NCBI RefSeq assembly: GCF_014652335.1
Contig: NZ_BMYP01000007.1
Coordinates: forward strand, 1-59,653
Direction: 5' to 3'
From: Vogesella fluminis
GTDB taxonomy: Bacteria > Pseudomonadota > Gammaproteobacteria > Burkholderiales > Chromobacteriaceae
Length of the DNA: 59,653 nt
The notes under the pieces were generated by a model, which saw only the letters and a program-made list of their open reading frames with translations, had not been told where the DNA came from and did no database searches. Position 1 is the first letter of the stretch. The number at the start of each line of letters is the position of its first letter. The position numbers were made by a program, and so were the translations under genes. This document shows positions 24,718-33,156 of the stretch, in pieces.

Positions 24718-25470
24718 ATGCAAGCGATTATCGGCATCCCCTGCGATGTCAAAACCATAGGCCTGTTTCCCTTCCACGCGGTGGGCGAGAAGTACATCAC
24801 CGCGGCGGTGGGGGCGGCCGGCGGCGTGGCCGTGCTGATCCCGTCGCTGGGCGATGCGGCGCAACTGGACGCGATCATTAACCTGGTGGACGGCATCCTG
24901 CTGCCGGGTTCGCCGTCCAATATCGAGCCGCACCACTACCAGGGCGTGCCCAGCCGTCCCGGCACCCTGCACGACAAGGCGCGCGACGCCACCACGCTGC
25001 CGCTGGTGCGGCGGGTGATCGACGCCGGCATCCCGCTCCTGGGCATCTGCCGCGGCTTTCAGGAGATCAACGTGGTGCTGGGCGGCGAGTTGCACCAGCA
25101 CGTGCAGGAGCAGCCGGGGCTGAATGACCACCGCGAGCCGCAGACTGAGGATCTGGATCTGATGTACGGCCCGGCGCACAGCGTGCAGTTCACCGCCGGC
25201 AGCTGGCTGCAGCACTGGCTAGGCCGCGACGGCGCCCGGGTCAATTCCATCCATCAGCAGGGCATCAAGCGGCTGGCCGACGGCCTGATCGCCGAGGCGG
25301 TGGCCGAGGACGGGCTGATCGAGGCCTATCGTGTCGGCAGCGCCAGCAACTTTGCCTATGCCGTGCAGTGGCATCCAGAATGGAAGTACTGGGAGAACGA
25401 CGTGTCCCAAGCAATTTTCGAGGCTTTCGGCACAGCTTGCCGGGAGCGCCGTATGCGTCGCAACCAATAG
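24718..25470 (+). CDS. puuD: Gamma-glutamyl-gamma-aminobutyrate hydrolase
   Basis: 250 aa class I glutamine amidotransferase-like fold. It frees GABA and glutamate from gamma-glutamyl-GABA. The nucleophile is C111 in L-L-G-I-C-R-G-F-Q-E-I-N, the catalytic His is in A-V-Q-W-H-P-E-W (residue about 221, with the Glu two residues on), and LPGSPSNIEPHHY is the family-specific loop. The ATG is 17 nt after the ald stop with GAGG upstream. The order puuD-puuA-spuC matches the Pseudomonas spuABC operon. Confidence 0.9.
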   Translation: MQAIIGIPCDVKTIGLFPFHAVGEKYITAAVGAAGGVAVLIPSLGDAAQLDAIINLVDGILLPGSPSNIEPHHYQGVPSRPGTLHDKARDATTLPLVRRVIDAGIPLLGICRGFQEINVVLGGELHQHVQEQPGLNDHREPQTEDLDLMYGPAHSVQFTAGSWLQHWLGRDGARVNSIHQQGIKRLADGLIAEAVAEDGLIEAYRVGSASNFAYAVQWHPEWKYWENDVSQAIFEAFGTACRERRMRRNQ

Positions 25471-25521
25471 ACGTACTCGGCAAAACCGCCGGCAAGACCG
25501 GTAAAAAAGAGGAAATGCATC

Positions 25522-26856
25522 ATGAATCACCAATTGTTTGAATGGCTGCGCGACAACCGCATCACCGAAATGGAATGTATCGTTCCGGACATGACCGGCG
25601 TCGCCCGCGGCAAGATCGTCCCAAAAGACAAGTTTGTTTCCGATCAGGAAATGCGCCTGCCGGAAGCCGTGCTGATCCAGACCGTCACCGGCGATTATCC
25701 CGACGACAGCATGCTGGACCTGACCGACCCGGACATGGTGCTGATGCCGGATCCGAACACCATGCGCTTCGTGCCGTGGGCCACCGATCCGACCGCACAG
25801 CTGATCTACGATGCGCTGCGTCCGGATGGCTCGATGGTGGAGGTCGCCCCGCGCAACGTGCTCAAGCGCGTGCTGGCGTTGTATGAGGCCCAAGGTTGGG
25901 AGCCGGTGGTGGCACCGGAGATGGAGTTCTACCTGCTGTCGCCCAACCCTGATCCTGATATTCCACTGGCACCGCCTATCGGTCGTACCGGCCGTGCCGA
26001 ATTCGGCCGCCGTTCCTACGCCATCGACGCGGTCAACGAGTTCGATCCGCTGTTCGAGGACATCTACGACTACTGCCACGCACAGAACCTGGAAGTCGAC
26101 ACGCTGATTCACGAAATCGGCACCGCGCAGATGGAAATCAACTTCATGCACGGCAATGCGCTGGACCTGTCCGACCAGGTGTTCCTGTTCAAGCGTACCG
26201 TGCGCGAGGCCGCCTTCCGTCACGGCATGTACGCCACTTTCATGGCCAAGCCGATGGAGGCGGAGCCGGGCAGTGCGATGCACATTCACCAGAGCGTGCT
26301 GAACAAGCACACTGGCAAGAACCTGTTCTCCGCAGCGGATGGCAAGCCGACCGAGCACTTCTTCCACTTCATCGGCGGTCTGCAGCACTACCTGCCGGAG
26401 TGCATGCCGTTCTTTGCACCGTACGTGAACTCCTTCCGTCGCCTGTCGCCGTACACCGCGGCACCGACCAACGTGGAGTGGGGCTACGACAACCGTACCG
26501 TCGGCCTGCGCGTGCCGCACTCGTCGCCGGTTGCGCGCCGCGTGGAAAACCGGGTGCCGGGCGTGGACGTGAACCCGTACATCGCGATGGCCGCCACCCT
26601 GGCCTGCGGCTACCTCGGCATGATGAACCAGATCAAGCCGCGCGATCCGCTGGCCAGCGACGCCTACGAGCTGCCGTTCCAGTTCCCGCATGGCACCGAG
26701 GAGGCGCTGGTTCGCCTCAAGGCCTGCAGCGACGTGGCCGAGGTGATGGGGCCGCGCTTCGTCGAGATGTATGTCGGCATGAAGGAAAAGGAATTCGCCG
26801 AATACTTCCGCGTCATCAGCCCGTGGGAACGCAAGTTCCTGCTGTTACACGTTTAA
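25522..26856 (+). CDS. puuA: Gamma-glutamylpolyamine synthetase
   Basis: 444 aa, glutamine-synthetase fold. It uses ATP to make gamma-glutamylputrescine (or related polyamines). In order: VPDMTGVARGK, A-P-E-M-E-F-Y-L, M-E-I-N-F, G-S-A-M-H-I-H-Q-S, N-R-T-V-G-L-R-V-P, and RRVENRVPGVDVNPYIAMAA. It is clearly paralogous to the protein encoded at 1424, but placed with puuD and spuC, so the substrate here is probably putrescine. Ribosome site GAGGAA. An operon with ald and puuD (51-nt gap) and with spuC is likely. Confidence 0.9.
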   Translation: MNHQLFEWLRDNRITEMECIVPDMTGVARGKIVPKDKFVSDQEMRLPEAVLIQTVTGDYPDDSMLDLTDPDMVLMPDPNTMRFVPWATDPTAQLIYDALRPDGSMVEVAPRNVLKRVLALYEAQGWEPVVAPEMEFYLLSPNPDPDIPLAPPIGRTGRAEFGRRSYAIDAVNEFDPLFEDIYDYCHAQNLEVDTLIHEIGTAQMEINFMHGNALDLSDQVFLFKRTVREAAFRHGMYATFMAKPMEAEPGSAMHIHQSVLNKHTGKNLFSAADGKPTEHFFHFIGGLQHYLPECMPFFAPYVNSFRRLSPYTAAPTNVEWGYDNRTVGLRVPHSSPVARRVENRVPGVDVNPYIAMAATLACGYLGMMNQIKPRDPLASDAYELPFQFPHGTEEALVRLKACSDVAEVMGPRFVEMYVGMKEKEFAEYFRVISPWERKFLLLHV

Positions 26857-26912
26857 ATCGAGCCGCAAGCGGGAGGCGCAGACCTCCCGTTATCCAAATC
26901 AGGAGAGATTTC

Positions 26913-28292
26913 ATGAAGCATCAGCGCAGCACCGCCCAATGGCGGGAAATGGACGCCGCACACCACCTGCACCCGTTTACCGACACCGCCTCCCTGAACG
27001 CACAGGGGGTACGCATGATTACCCATGCGGACGGCATCTACCTGTGGGACAGCGAGGGCAACAAAATCATCGACGGCATGGCCGGCCTGTGGTGCGTCAA
27101 TATCGGCTACGGCCGCAAGGACCTGCCGGAGATTGCCAAGCGCCAGATGGAAGAGCTGGCTTATTACAATACCTTCTTCAAGACCTCGCACCCGGCGGTG
27201 GTCGAGCTGTCGCACCTGCTGGCGGAAGTGGCGCCCAAGGGCTTTGACCACGTGTTCTACACCAACTCCGGCTCGGAGTCGGTGGACACCATGATCCGCA
27301 TGGTGCGCCGCTACTGGGACGTGAAGGGCAAGCCGCAGAAGAAAACCCTGATCGGGCGCTGGAACGGCTACCACGGCTCCACCATCGGTGGCGCCAGCCT
27401 GGGCGGCATGAGTTATATGCACGAGCAGGGCGACCTGCCGATTCCGGGCATCGTGCACGTGCAGCAGCCGTGGCACTACAAGTACGGCAAGGGCATGAGC
27501 GCCGACGAGTTCGGCCTGCTTGCCGCCAGCTGGATCGAGGACAAGATTCTGGAAGTGGGTGCCGACAAGGTGGCCGCCTTCGTCGGCGAGCCGATCCAGG
27601 GTGCCGGCGGCGTGATCATCCCGCCGGCCAGCTACTGGCCGGAAGTGGAACGCATCTGCCGCAAGTACGACATCCTGCTGGTCGCCGACGAGGTGATCTG
27701 CGGCTTCGGTCGTACCGGCCACTGGTTCGGCCAGCAGCAATTCGGCTTCACCCCGGACATCTTCACCACCGCCAAGGGCCTGTCGTCCGGCTATTTGCCG
27801 ATCGGCGCCGTATTCGTGGGTAACGAGGTAGCGGCAACGTTGGCCGCAGGCGGCGATTTCAACCACGGCTTTACCTACTCCGGTCACCCGGTGGCGGCGG
27901 CGGTGGCCCACGCCAACGTCAAGGCGCTGCGTGACGAGGGTATCGTCGCCGCCGTGCACGAGGACACCGGCCCGTACATGCAAAAACGCTGGCGCGAGGC
28001 GTTCTCCCGCTTCGAGCATGTCGACGACGTGCGCGGTGTCGGCCTGATCCAGGCGTTCACCCTGGTCAAGGACAAGGCCAGCCAGACGCTGTTTGACAAC
28101 TGGGGCGAGATCGGCCTGATGTGCCGCGACATCTTCTTCCGGCATGGCCTGATCATGCGTGCCTGCGGCGATCACATCGTATCGGCGCCGCCGCTGATCA
28201 TCAGCAAGGACCAGATCGACGAGATGATCGCCACCGCGGTCGAGTGCATGGAAATCTTCGAGCAGAAACTGAAGGAACGCGGACTGGCCTGA
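26913..28292 (+). CDS. spuC: Putrescine/omega-amino acid-pyruvate transaminase
   Basis: 459 aa class III aminotransferase with an AGGAGAG ribosome site. The PLP lysine is K288 in T-T-A-K-G-L-S-S-G-Y-L-P-I-G-A, and the PLP Asp lies in LLVADEVICGFGRTG. The N-terminus W-R-E-M-D-A-A-H-H-L-H-P-F and W-N-G-Y-H-G-S-T-I-G-G are hallmarks of the pyruvate-dependent diamine/omega-transaminases. From memory it closely resembles the C. violaceum omega-transaminase, also 459 aa with K288. It moves the amino group of putrescine or its gamma-glutamyl form to pyruvate, making alanine, and so could stand in for the missing PuuB oxidase. It ends the operon; a terminator follows. Confidence 0.92.
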   Translation: MKHQRSTAQWREMDAAHHLHPFTDTASLNAQGVRMITHADGIYLWDSEGNKIIDGMAGLWCVNIGYGRKDLPEIAKRQMEELAYYNTFFKTSHPAVVELSHLLAEVAPKGFDHVFYTNSGSESVDTMIRMVRRYWDVKGKPQKKTLIGRWNGYHGSTIGGASLGGMSYMHEQGDLPIPGIVHVQQPWHYKYGKGMSADEFGLLAASWIEDKILEVGADKVAAFVGEPIQGAGGVIIPPASYWPEVERICRKYDILLVADEVICGFGRTGHWFGQQQFGFTPDIFTTAKGLSSGYLPIGAVFVGNEVAATLAAGGDFNHGFTYSGHPVAAAVAHANVKALRDEGIVAAVHEDTGPYMQKRWREAFSRFEHVDDVRGVGLIQAFTLVKDKASQTLFDNWGEIGLMCRDIFFRHGLIMRACGDHIVSAPPLIISKDQIDEMIATAVECMEIFEQKLKERGLA

Positions 28293-28328
28293 GGCCGTAG
28301 CCGCGACGGCGTGGCTTTTGCAAGCAGC

Positions 28329-28364
28329 AAAGCGGGTTTGATTATACAATCAACCCGCTTTTTT
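28329..28364 (+). terminator. Terminator of the polyamine operon
   Basis: The outer stem AAAGCGGGTT/AACCCGCTTT continues into TGATT/AATCA around a small loop, followed by TTTTTT. Strong intrinsic terminator, placed after spuC. Confidence 0.92.
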
Positions 28365-28490
28365 ATTGCCGGCCGGCCATGATGCCCGTGGCGTGATTGT
28401 GCGGCTGGCAAGCACCGGCAGCTTTGGTTATGCTGATACGGCATGCTGCTTTCCTGATACTCCAGACTCAAAACGAGGCCACGACTGACA

Positions 28491-29387
28491 ATGGCTGACG
28501 AATCACAACGCCCCATCATCATCAAACGCATCAAGAAAGGCCACGGCGGCCACCATGGCGGTGCCTGGAAGATCGCCTATGCCGACTTCGTAACGGCAAT
28601 GATGGCGTTTTTCCTGCTGATGTGGCTGCTGGGCTCGACCTCGGCCGGTGCCCTTAGCGGGATTTCCCAGTATTTCCAGATGCCGCTGAAGCTGGCGCTG
28701 CAGGGCGGCGAGGGGGCCGGCGACGCCACCGCGGCGATTCCCGGTGGCGGTACCGACCTGACCCGGCAATCCGGCCAGGTCAAACGCGGCAATCCGGATC
28801 CGGCCAGCGGGCAGAAGCGGGCAGAACTGAGCAAGCTGCAGCAGCGCATCCAGCAAAAGCTGCAGCAGAAGATGGAACAGAGTGCGGTACTGAAGTCGTT
28901 CAAGGACCAGATCAAGCTGGAGATGACGCCGGAAGGGCTGCGCATCCAGCTGATCGACGAGCAGAACCGGCCGATGTTCCAGTCCGGCGGCGCGCTGCCG
29001 ATGGAGCACACGCGGGTGCTGCTGCAGGAAATCGGCCGCGAGCTGAACGAAGTGACCAACAAGATCAGCATTTCCGGTCATACCGACGCCACCCGCTTTG
29101 CCGGGGCGGCCACCGGCTATACCAACTGGGAGCTGTCGGCCGACCGGGCCAATGCCGCGCGCCGCGAGCTGATCGGCGGCGGCATGCTGGATGAGAAAGT
29201 GTTGCGCGTGGTGGGGCTGGCGTCGGCGGACCCGCTGAACAAGCAGAACGTGTTCAGCCCGGAAAACCGCCGTATCGCCATCGTGATCCTGAACGAGGAG
29301 ACCGAGAGCCAGATTCGCGGCCAGGAACCGGTGGCGGAAGCGGCGCCGGTGGCAGCTGCGCCTGCGGGAGCGCCGGCAGCACCATGA
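28491..29387 (+). CDS. motB: Flagellar motor protein MotB
   Basis: 298 aa. A short basic N-terminus leads to a single membrane helix, IAYADFVTAMMAFFLLMWLL (about 27-46). The Asp in Y-A-D-F is the proton-carrying residue that marks MotB. The periplasmic part carries the OmpA-like peptidoglycan-binding domain (about 145-270): I-S-I-S-G-H-T-D-A-T-R, NWELSADRANAARREL and R-R-I-A-I-V-I. It forms the stator with MotA. No motA is adjacent. An Ala/Pro-rich tail ends the protein, and its stop overlaps the next gene (ATGA). Confidence 0.9.
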   Translation: MADESQRPIIIKRIKKGHGGHHGGAWKIAYADFVTAMMAFFLLMWLLGSTSAGALSGISQYFQMPLKLALQGGEGAGDATAAIPGGGTDLTRQSGQVKRGNPDPASGQKRAELSKLQQRIQQKLQQKMEQSAVLKSFKDQIKLEMTPEGLRIQLIDEQNRPMFQSGGALPMEHTRVLLQEIGRELNEVTNKISISGHTDATRFAGAATGYTNWELSADRANAARRELIGGGMLDEKVLRVVGLASADPLNKQNVFSPENRRIAIVILNEETESQIRGQEPVAEAAPVAAAPAGAPAAP

Positions 29388-30136
29388 CACGGCTGATTGC
29401 CTTGTTGCGCCATGCCGGTATCCAGCTGCTGGCGGTGTTGCTGGCCTGGGTATTCTGGGCGCCGCTGGCTACGCCGCTGCCCTGGCTCGTGGCGCAGTGC
29501 CTGCTGGCGCTACTGCTGGCCGGCGTGCTGCGCTGCTCGCTGCCGCAGCGCCTGCTGCACCTGCTGTTCATGCCGCTGGTGGTGCTGGCACTGTGGCAGC
29601 AGTGGGCATCGTGGCTGTATCTGGGCGGCTTCGTGCTGCTGTTTGCCCTTAGCCGCAATGCGCTGACCGAGCGGGTGCCCTTGTACCTGTCGTCGCAGGA
29701 AAGCATTGTCACGCTGGCGCAATGGCTGCCGCCGGGGGCTGCGGTGCTGGATCTGGGCAGCGGCGACGGCCGGGTGGTGCTGCAGCTGGCGCGACAACGT
29801 GCCGATCTGCAGCTGTGCGGTGTGGAGAACGCGCTGCTGCCGTGGCTGTGGTCGCGCTGGCGCTACCTGCGCGCCGGGCGGCCGGCCAATGTCAGCCTGC
29901 GCTACGGCAATTTCTGGGATATGGACTGGTCACGTTTCGACGTGATCCATGCCTTCCTGTCACCGGCGCCGATGGCGCGGGTGTGGGCGCATTTCCGGCA
30001 GCATGCGGCCAACCATGCGCAGCTGGTGAGCAACAGCTTCGGGATCGCGGCGGTGCTGCCGCAGCAACGGCTGCCACTGAACGGGCCATTACAAAAAGAA
30101 CTCCTCATCTGGGGACACAATCATGGACATCGCTAA
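29384..30136 (+). CDS. Membrane-anchored class I SAM-dependent methyltransferase
   Basis: 250 aa. Residues 1-90 hold about three hydrophobic helices. From about 100 there is a Rossmann methyltransferase with motif I V-L-D-L-G-S-G-D-G-R-V-V (about 123-134) and the acidic residue after strand 2 in C-G-V-E-N. F-D-V-I-H-A-F-L-S is motif II-like. The substrate is unknown; the fusion to a membrane part suggests a lipid or membrane-located substrate (inference). It overlaps motB by 4 nt and the HDOD gene by 14 nt, indicating one operon. Confidence 0.7.
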   Translation: MTRLIALLRHAGIQLLAVLLAWVFWAPLATPLPWLVAQCLLALLLAGVLRCSLPQRLLHLLFMPLVVLALWQQWASWLYLGGFVLLFALSRNALTERVPLYLSSQESIVTLAQWLPPGAAVLDLGSGDGRVVLQLARQRADLQLCGVENALLPWLWSRWRYLRAGRPANVSLRYGNFWDMDWSRFDVIHAFLSPAPMARVWAHFRQHAANHAQLVSNSFGIAAVLPQQRLPLNGPLQKELLIWGHNHGHR

Positions 30137-31451
30137 CTGGCTGTCATCCCTGTCGGAAAACCGCTGGCCCATCCTGCCCGCCACTGCGGTCGAGGTGCGG
30201 CAGATGCTGTCGCTGCCTGGCGATCGCATCGTGTTTTCCGAGCTGTCCAACCTGACCCTGTCCGACCCCTTCCTGCTGCTGGACCTGATGCGCCTGGTCG
30301 GCGCCTCGCGCGCACTGCAGCGCAGCGAGGCGCATCCTACCGTCGAGCAGATGCTGATGCTGCTGGGGCTGGAGGTGATCACCGCGCGCTATCGCCAGAT
30401 CCCGGCGCTCTCCACCGTGCACGGCAAGCTGGACCAGGAGGTGGTCGATGCGGTCGGTGACTGGCTGGGCCGTTCGCGGGTCGCCGCCTTCATCATCAAG
30501 GAGTGGCTGGCGATCACCGGTGAATACAAGGTCGAGGACTGCTTCATCGCCGCGCTGGTGTACAACCTGCCGGCCTGCCTGTACCTGATTTACCGCAACC
30601 GCCTGCCGGCCGGGCCGCTGCTGCACGAGGTGGCGGACGTGTTCGCGCTGGACTACCCCAAGATCGTCGAGCAGTTCATCCAGCGCATGCCGCTGCCGTC
30701 CGGCTTGCTCGATACCCTCGGCGCCGGGCCGGTCAACCGCCGCAAGCAGCTGCTGAAGCTGGCGATTGCCACCGCCAATGCGGTGGACCAGGGCTGGTGG
30801 CGGCCGCAGTGGAATATCGGCATCGAGGCGGCGGCCAAGCTGATCGGCTGCCGGGTCGACAACGCACAGCAGGTGGTGCAGCAGGCGATCCTGCAGGTGG
30901 CGCGCCACCCGCGCGCGCCGGGTTACACCTACCCGGCGCGGGCCTACCTGTACATTCCCGGCCCGTTCCCGCAGCGAAACAGACAGGACGAGGTTGCCAC
31001 CCTCACCGGCGAGCAGCAGCTGGAAAAGGCGCTGTTGGAGTCGCTGCGCCACCTCGCCAACGACATCCAGTTCGAGCGCATCATGTTCCTGCGTTACGAC
31101 CAGCCCAGCCATTCGCTGAAAATGCGCTACCAGATCGGGCTGGAAGACAAGCACCCGCTGCGCAAGCACATTGTGGCGCTGGAGCCGGGCTCATTCTTCG
31201 CGCTGCTCACCAGCCGGCCGCAGAGTTTCCACGCGCCGGCCTCGACGTGCGCGCAGCTGGCACGCAAATACCAGGACGAATTCTTCACCCATCTCGGCGA
31301 AGGCCACTTCGCCTGCATGTCGGTGTTCTCCGGTCACAAGCTGGCCGGCGTCTTCTTTGTGGACAACTATCGCAGCAACAAGGCGATCGACGACGACAGC
31401 TACCACCGCTTCAAGGAAACGGTATTCCGGGTGTCGCAACTCACTTTCTAG
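30123..31451 (+). CDS. HDOD-domain signalling protein
   Basis: 442 aa. It has an HDOD domain at about residues 15-210 (WPILPATAVEVRQML; L-L-D-L-M-R-L-V-G-A-S-R), a catalytically degenerate relative of HD domains. The C-terminal half (about 290-440) has a GAF-like pattern, with G-L-E-D-K-H-P-L-R and F-F-V-D-N-Y-R-S-N-K. HDOD proteins act in chemotaxis, motility and c-di-GMP pathways by protein binding. Its position after motB supports a motility link, though this is inference. Confidence 0.75.
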   Translation: MDIANWLSSLSENRWPILPATAVEVRQMLSLPGDRIVFSELSNLTLSDPFLLLDLMRLVGASRALQRSEAHPTVEQMLMLLGLEVITARYRQIPALSTVHGKLDQEVVDAVGDWLGRSRVAAFIIKEWLAITGEYKVEDCFIAALVYNLPACLYLIYRNRLPAGPLLHEVADVFALDYPKIVEQFIQRMPLPSGLLDTLGAGPVNRRKQLLKLAIATANAVDQGWWRPQWNIGIEAAAKLIGCRVDNAQQVVQQAILQVARHPRAPGYTYPARAYLYIPGPFPQRNRQDEVATLTGEQQLEKALLESLRHLANDIQFERIMFLRYDQPSHSLKMRYQIGLEDKHPLRKHIVALEPGSFFALLTSRPQSFHAPASTCAQLARKYQDEFFTHLGEGHFACMSVFSGHKLAGVFFVDNYRSNKAIDDDSYHRFKETVFRVSQLTF

Positions 31452-31453
31452 GC

Positions 31454-32257
31454 ATGACATTCCATAAAATCATTACCTCGACCGCCAATGACGAGATGAA
31501 ATCGCTGGCGCGGCTGCTGGACAACGCCCGCGAGCGGCGCAAGCAACAACTGCTGGTGCTGGAAGGATTGCACCTGCTGCAGGCCGTGCTGGACGCCGGG
31601 CTGCCGCTGCACGCGGTGTACGTCAACGAGGCGGCGCAGCAGCACCCGGAATGGCTGGTGCTGCACAGCCGCATCGACCGTGCCGTGCCGTGCAGCCTGG
31701 TCAGCGCCGCGGTGCTGGCCAAGGTCACCGCGCTGGCAACGCCGGCAGAGGTGCTGGTGCTGTGTCCGCGGCCACAGGGCAGCGCCGCGCGGCAGGAGGC
31801 GGCGGTACTGCTGGACGACGTGCAGGACCCGGGCAATATGGGCACCATCCTGCGCTGCGCCGCTGCGGCCAACGTGCGCCAGGTGTATCTGTCCAAGGGC
31901 TGCGTCGACGTCTATTCGCCCAAGGTGCTGCGCGCCGGCATGGGCGCCCACTTCGTGCTGCAGATCCACGAGCAGGCCGATCTTGCCGCCGAGCTGGCGC
32001 GCTGGACTGGCCCCCGGCTGGCGACGCATCTGGAAGGCAGCGTGTCGCTGTATAGCGAAGACCTGCGCGGTGCGGTGGCCTTCGTGTTCGGCAACGAGGG
32101 CAAGGGTGTGTCGGCACCGGTGCTGGCCGCCTGCGACCGCCGCGTGCGCATCCCGATGCCCGGCCACGCCGAGTCGCTGAACGTGGCGATGGCGGCCACG
32201 GTCTGCCTGTTCGAACGCGTGCGCCAGGGCGAGGCGGCGGCTCCCGGCGCTGCGTAA
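31454..32257 (+). CDS. SpoU-family (TrmH/RlmB-like) RNA 2'-O-methyltransferase
   Basis: 267 aa. SPOUT knot motifs: N-M-G-T-I-L-R-C-A-A-A (motif 1, about 120-130), FVFGNEGKGVS (motif 2) and R-I-P-M-P-G-H-A-E-S-L-N-V-A-M-A-A (motif 3). An N-terminal substrate-binding domain (about 1-85) precedes. It methylates the 2'-OH of a ribose in rRNA or tRNA; the exact nucleotide is not readable. The ATG is only 2 nt after the HDOD stop, so it may be co-transcribed. Confidence 0.88.
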   Translation: MTFHKIITSTANDEMKSLARLLDNARERRKQQLLVLEGLHLLQAVLDAGLPLHAVYVNEAAQQHPEWLVLHSRIDRAVPCSLVSAAVLAKVTALATPAEVLVLCPRPQGSAARQEAAVLLDDVQDPGNMGTILRCAAAANVRQVYLSKGCVDVYSPKVLRAGMGAHFVLQIHEQADLAAELARWTGPRLATHLEGSVSLYSEDLRGAVAFVFGNEGKGVSAPVLAACDRRVRIPMPGHAESLNVAMAATVCLFERVRQGEAAAPGAA

Positions 32258-32264
32258 TCAGCGC

Positions 32265-32293
32265 TTTGCCAATCGGGCGGCGCTCACTACAAT
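32265..32293 (+). promoter_or_regulatory. Predicted promoter of the pseudouridine synthase gene
   Basis: TTTGCC (32265-32270) and TACAAT (32288-32293), 17-bp spacing, about 60 bp upstream of the gene at 32355. The -10 box is good and the -35 poor. Confidence 0.5.
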
Positions 32294-32354
32294 ACGCGGC
32301 CTGTTATTACACGCGCGGCGCCGCCTGCGGCCTGACGCTACTCCGGAGTGAAGA

Positions 32355-33086
32355 ATGGAACCCGTACGACTTTCAAAACGCATGGCTGAAATGGGGCTTT
32401 GTTCTCGCCGCGAGGCCGACAGCTATATCGAGCAGGGCTGGGTCAAGGTCAACGGCAGCGTGGCGGTGCTGGGGCAGAAGGTGGTGACCGGCGACGACAT
32501 CCAGCTCGACAAGAAAATGACCCAGGCGCAGGAGCGCCGCGTTACCATCCTGATCAACAAGCCGATGGGCTACGTCTCCGGCCAGGCTGAGATGGGCTAC
32601 CTGCCGGCGGCGGCGCTGATCACGCCGGACAACCACTGGGAAGACGACAAGTCCGGGCTGCGCTTCTCGCGCGACCACATGAAAGGGCTGGCACCGGCTG
32701 GTCGCCTCGACATCGACTCGGTCGGCCTGCTGGTGCTGACCCAGGACGGCCGCGTGGCGAAAGAGCTGATCGGCGAAAACTCCGACGTGGAAAAGGAGTA
32801 CCTGGTGCGCGTCGAGGGCGAGCTGTCCGACGAAGGCTTGCGCCTGCTCAACCACGGCCTGTCACTGGACGGCAAGGCGCTGATCCCGGCCAAGGTGTGG
32901 TGGCAGAACGACGACCAGCTGCGCTTCATCCTGAAGGAAGGCAAGAAGCGCCAGATCCGCCGCATGTGCGAGGCCGTCGGCCTGCACGTGGTCGGCCTCA
33001 AGCGCATCCGCATCGGCAAGGTGATGCTGGGCGACCTGCCGACCGGCAAGTGGCGCTACCTGGCGGCGGACGAGCAGTTCTCCTGA
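32355..33086 (+). CDS. RNA pseudouridine synthase with S4 domain (RluF/RsuA-like)
   Basis: 243 aa. It has an N-terminal S4 RNA-binding domain (about 4-50; [18 protein letters not shown]) and the RsuA/RluB/E/F catalytic part with [14 protein letters not shown], whose first Asp is the nucleophile. The C-terminus has [13 protein letters not shown]. It isomerises a uridine in rRNA. The group is wide (RluF, RluB, RluE, RsuA), so I leave the symbol open. Good start with GGAGTGAAG upstream. Confidence 0.87.
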   Translation: MEPVRLSKRMAEMGLCSRREADSYIEQGWVKVNGSVAVLGQKVVTGDDIQLDKKMTQAQERRVTILINKPMGYVSGQAEMGYLPAAALITPDNHWEDDKSGLRFSRDHMKGLAPAGRLDIDSVGLLVLTQDGRVAKELIGENSDVEKEYLVRVEGELSDEGLRLLNHGLSLDGKALIPAKVWWQNDDQLRFILKEGKKRQIRRMCEAVGLHVVGLKRIRIGKVMLGDLPTGKWRYLAADEQFS

Positions 33087-33095
33087 TTCCTGGCC

Positions 33096-33110
33096 TTGCG
33101 GCCAACCTTG
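33096..33110 (-). repeat. Full-length repeat, reverse orientation
   Basis: TTGCGGCCAACCTTG is an exact copy of the reverse complement of the 15-mer, 10 nt after the pseudouridine-synthase stop. It is followed by TCGGCCGCC, a decayed opposite copy, so a partial hairpin is possible. Confidence 0.8.
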
Positions 33111-33156
33111 TCGGCCGCCATTTCAGGCACACAGTCACGATAAAGCGGGCAGGGCG

